A stretch of 40,400 nt of DNA. Origin: JBJXHB01 sp046160725 (lineage in GTDB: Bacteria > Pseudomonadota > Gammaproteobacteria > Burkholderiales > Burkholderiaceae_C). Numbering within the stretch: position 1 is the stretch's first letter; the number at the start of each line of letters is the position of its first letter. The stretch lies in NCBI GenBank assembly GCA_046160725.1, contig JBJXHB010000107.1:1-40400 (forward strand), given 5' to 3'. Below are positions 39,137 to 40,400 of this stretch, in pieces. The notes under the pieces were generated by a model, which saw only the letters and a program-made list of their open reading frames with translations, was not told where the DNA came from and made no database searches. The position numbers and the translations under genes were made by a program.

Positions 39137-39330
39137 GCCACGGGCTCGATCAGCCGCAGATGCACCACCGCGGCTTCGCTGGCGGCCACAACCTCGACCA
39201 CAACCCGCTCGCCACCCCTGCCATCCACCACCGCACAGCCCGGCGGCAGCACCAGGTCGTCATGCAGGGTCAGAACGCCCGGCGGGAAGATCACCACCGC
39301 GCCACGCAATAGAATGTTCCACTGGGTCAT
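39133..39330 (-). CDS. hypothetical early protein (65 aa)
   Basis: A 65-residue beta-rich protein from ATG 39330, which overlaps the Cro-like stop by 4 bases. It begins TQWNILLRGAVVIFPPGVLT and ends EVVAASEAAVVHLRLIEP, with a central LPPGCAVVDGRGG loop. No motif recognised. The upstream in-frame ATG (39375) lies inside the Cro-like gene and is not preferred. Confidence 0.6.
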   Translation of the reverse strand: MTQWNILLRGAVVIFPPGVLTLHDDLVLPPGCAVVDGRGGERVVVEVVAASEAAVVHLRLIEPVA

Positions 39331-39539
39331 GCCGCCTCCTGCTGGGGCTGGGGCGTGGCAGACAGGGCAGGCCAAACGGTTTCAGCCGGCACGCCCAGCG
39401 CCTGGGCAACCTGCGGCACATGGCGCGACGGGATGACGCCGCGCGTCTTCCACATCTGCACCGCTTGGCGCCCCAAGCGCAGTTTTCGCGCCGCATTGGT
39501 GGCGCCGCCAAGCCGGTCGATGACTTCCGTGGCATTCAT
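39327..39539 (-). CDS. Cro-like (YdaS-type) helix-turn-helix regulator
   Basis: A 70-residue protein from ATG 39539. Residues 1-55 (ATEVIDRLGGATNAARKLRL, GRQAVQMWKTRGVIPSRHV) match the small Cro/YdaS-type helix-turn-helix proteins that head lambdoid-like early operons. In these, the second helix carries the recognition residues after QAVQMW. It is the first gene of the leftward replication operon and faces the rightward operon across a region rich in GTGTCG half-sites. No strong ribosome site precedes its ATG. Typical action is repressing its own and the facing promoter. Confidence 0.75.
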   Translation of the reverse strand: MNATEVIDRLGGATNAARKLRLGRQAVQMWKTRGVIPSRHVPQVAQALGVPAETVWPALSATPQPQQEAA

Positions 39540-39561
39540 GCTGCATGGTTTGGCACATGGC

Positions 39562-39677
39562 GTGTCGTTATCGCAACCCAAAAAGTGTCGATCACTCGCC
39601 GACGCACAGTGACATCATTTTTGTCATGTCGAAGCCGACACCCGCCATGTGTCGTTTGTGTTGACGACGCGACACAT
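39562..39677. promoter_or_regulatory. control region with repeated GTGTCG operator half-sites
   Basis: GTGTCG or its complement occurs at 39562, 39585, 39636, 39649 and 39670, with ATGTCG at 39626. Two pairs are perfect inverted repeats: TGTCG-AAGC-CGACA (39627-39640) and ATGTGTCG (39647-39654) with CGACACAT (39670-39677). TGACA (39610-39614) and TGTCA (39622-39626) form another pair. The region separates the Cro-like gene from the rightward operon (ATG 39724, GGAG seven to eight bases ahead). TTGACG at 39661 could be a rightward -35, but no good -10 follows it. Confidence 0.6.
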
Positions 39678-39723
39678 CATGTGCCACTGAATGCCCATCC
39701 CACTCACGGGATGGAGCAACGAC

Positions 39724-40400
39724 ATGTCTGCACGCACCCAGGCGCCTTTGCGCGCTTATAGCTACCCCGGCCTGGACAAGGCCGCCTTCATGGCCGAGCT
39801 GGCCGAGCACGCCACCGCCGACCGGATCATCAAGGGCAGCTACGAAACCTACGACAAGGGCGAATTCCGTGGCTGCGCCGTCGGCTGTTCCCTGCACTCG
39901 ATCCAGCGCCACCTGAACCTGCCGACCATGAGCTATGGCGATCACGGCCAGTTTGAAACCTATCTCGGCATCCCGCGCACCCTCGCCCGCCTGGAAGACC
40001 GCATCTTCGAGGGCCTGCCAGTCGCCGAGGCGCGCCTATGGCCCCAACGCTTCGCTGACGCAGTCCAACCCGGCGCCGACCTGTCCGGCGTCTGGAACCA
40101 GTTCGCCCCCTGGCTCCTGCGCGAAATCGCCCTCCCGGCCGCCAAGACCGACCGCACCCGCAAGGCAATCATCACTGTCGCCGAAGGCTACGAAACCCAC
40201 TGGGCCACCCTCACCCCCCGCGAAGCGCGCGATCAAGCCTACGCCGCCGCCGCCGCCGCCTATCCCGAGGCCGCCGCGCTTTATACCGCGTTTTCCGGAC
40301 TCGATCCGCTGTTGCAGAACCAGTTCCTGCGTAACCAGTTGTTGTTCAACGAACTGCAACAGCCTGCGCGGCCGGACGGACCATCCTTTCTGCAATATTA
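39724..40400 (+). CDS. N-terminal part of Ala-rich early protein (partial, 3' end off window)
   Basis: An open frame of 225 codons plus two bases from ATG 39724, with a GGAG site upstream, running off the window. Residues about 10-75 (FMAELAEHATADRIIKGSYE, CAVGCSLHSIQRH, ETYLGIPRTLARLEDRIFEG) resemble a phage and prophage family of unknown function that sits next to repressor/Cro regions. Residues 150-180 begin an Ala-rich stretch (REARDQAYAAAAAAYPEAAA). The last two bases plus window base 1 make a Tyr codon and continue into the Ala-rich C-terminus at 2-166, so this is probably one 280-residue protein across the opening of a circular genome. First gene of the rightward operon. Confidence 0.75.
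   Translation, partial: MSARTQAPLRAYSYPGLDKAAFMAELAEHATADRIIKGSYETYDKGEFRGCAVGCSLHSIQRHLNLPTMSYGDHGQFETYLGIPRTLARLEDRIFEGLPVAEARLWPQRFADAVQPGADLSGVWNQFAPWLLREIALPAAKTDRTRKAIITVAEGYETHWATLTPREARDQAYAAAAAAYPEAAALYTAFSGLDPLLQNQFLRNQLLFNELQQPARPDGPSFLQY

Overview
The window reads as one complete, or almost complete, genome of a temperate podovirus (short-tailed phage) of a GC-rich proteobacterial host. The evidence is a T7-like short-tail set (head-tail connector portal, adaptor, nozzle, gp13- and gp14-like internal virion proteins and two very large ejection proteins), a tyrosine integrase, and an attP made of the 3' half of a tRNA-Thr(CGT) gene. No bacterial gene is visible on either side of the attachment site. 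The last codon fragment of the window (TA) plus the first base (C) joins two partial reading frames in phase, so the 40,400 bases probably form a circle opened inside one gene. A Bbp19-type protein beside the portal suggests kinship with Bordetella BPP-1-like podoviruses; the host genus cannot be named from the sequence.

Layout. (1) 39.56-39.72 kb is a control region with repeated GTGTCG half-sites between a leftward Cro-like gene and a rightward operon. (2) The rightward operon runs from 39,724 through the window end into 1-3,922. It holds an Ala-rich protein, small unknown proteins, an Nmad5-like protein, an AlpA-like excisionase candidate, the integrase and two more small genes, and stops at attP (4,031-4,076). 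(3) The leftward early operon (39,539 to 34,343) holds the Cro-like protein, small proteins, a Myb/SANT-like protein, a TOPRIM primase, a D12-class adenine methyltransferase and a P4-type helicase, nearly all joined by 4-base overlaps. (4) A rightward island (32,940-34,301) carries an ArdC-like antirestriction protein, a small unknown and an XRE-type regulator. (5) The leftward late operon (32,484 to 4,108) holds both terminase subunits, a receptor-binding cluster, portal, scaffold, capsid, decoration candidate, adaptor, a split nozzle, internal virion proteins, a T7-type tailspike and a small lysis region.

Points of most interest: a dense array of ten TGGGAC/GTCCCA elements in the only long non-coding stretch (32,485-32,939); a promoter whose spacer is exactly a perfect palindrome before ardC; the nozzle protein broken in two by a low-complexity linker; a ddrB/ParB-like polyvalent domain inside an ejected virion protein; four receptor-binding candidates at two loci; alternative RNA hairpins directly after the capsid gene; and no recognisable stand-alone endolysin or CI repressor.

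Most genes use ATGA/GTGA overlaps, so translational coupling is the rule. High GC gives long mirror reading frames on the opposite strand of nearly every gene; these were left out.
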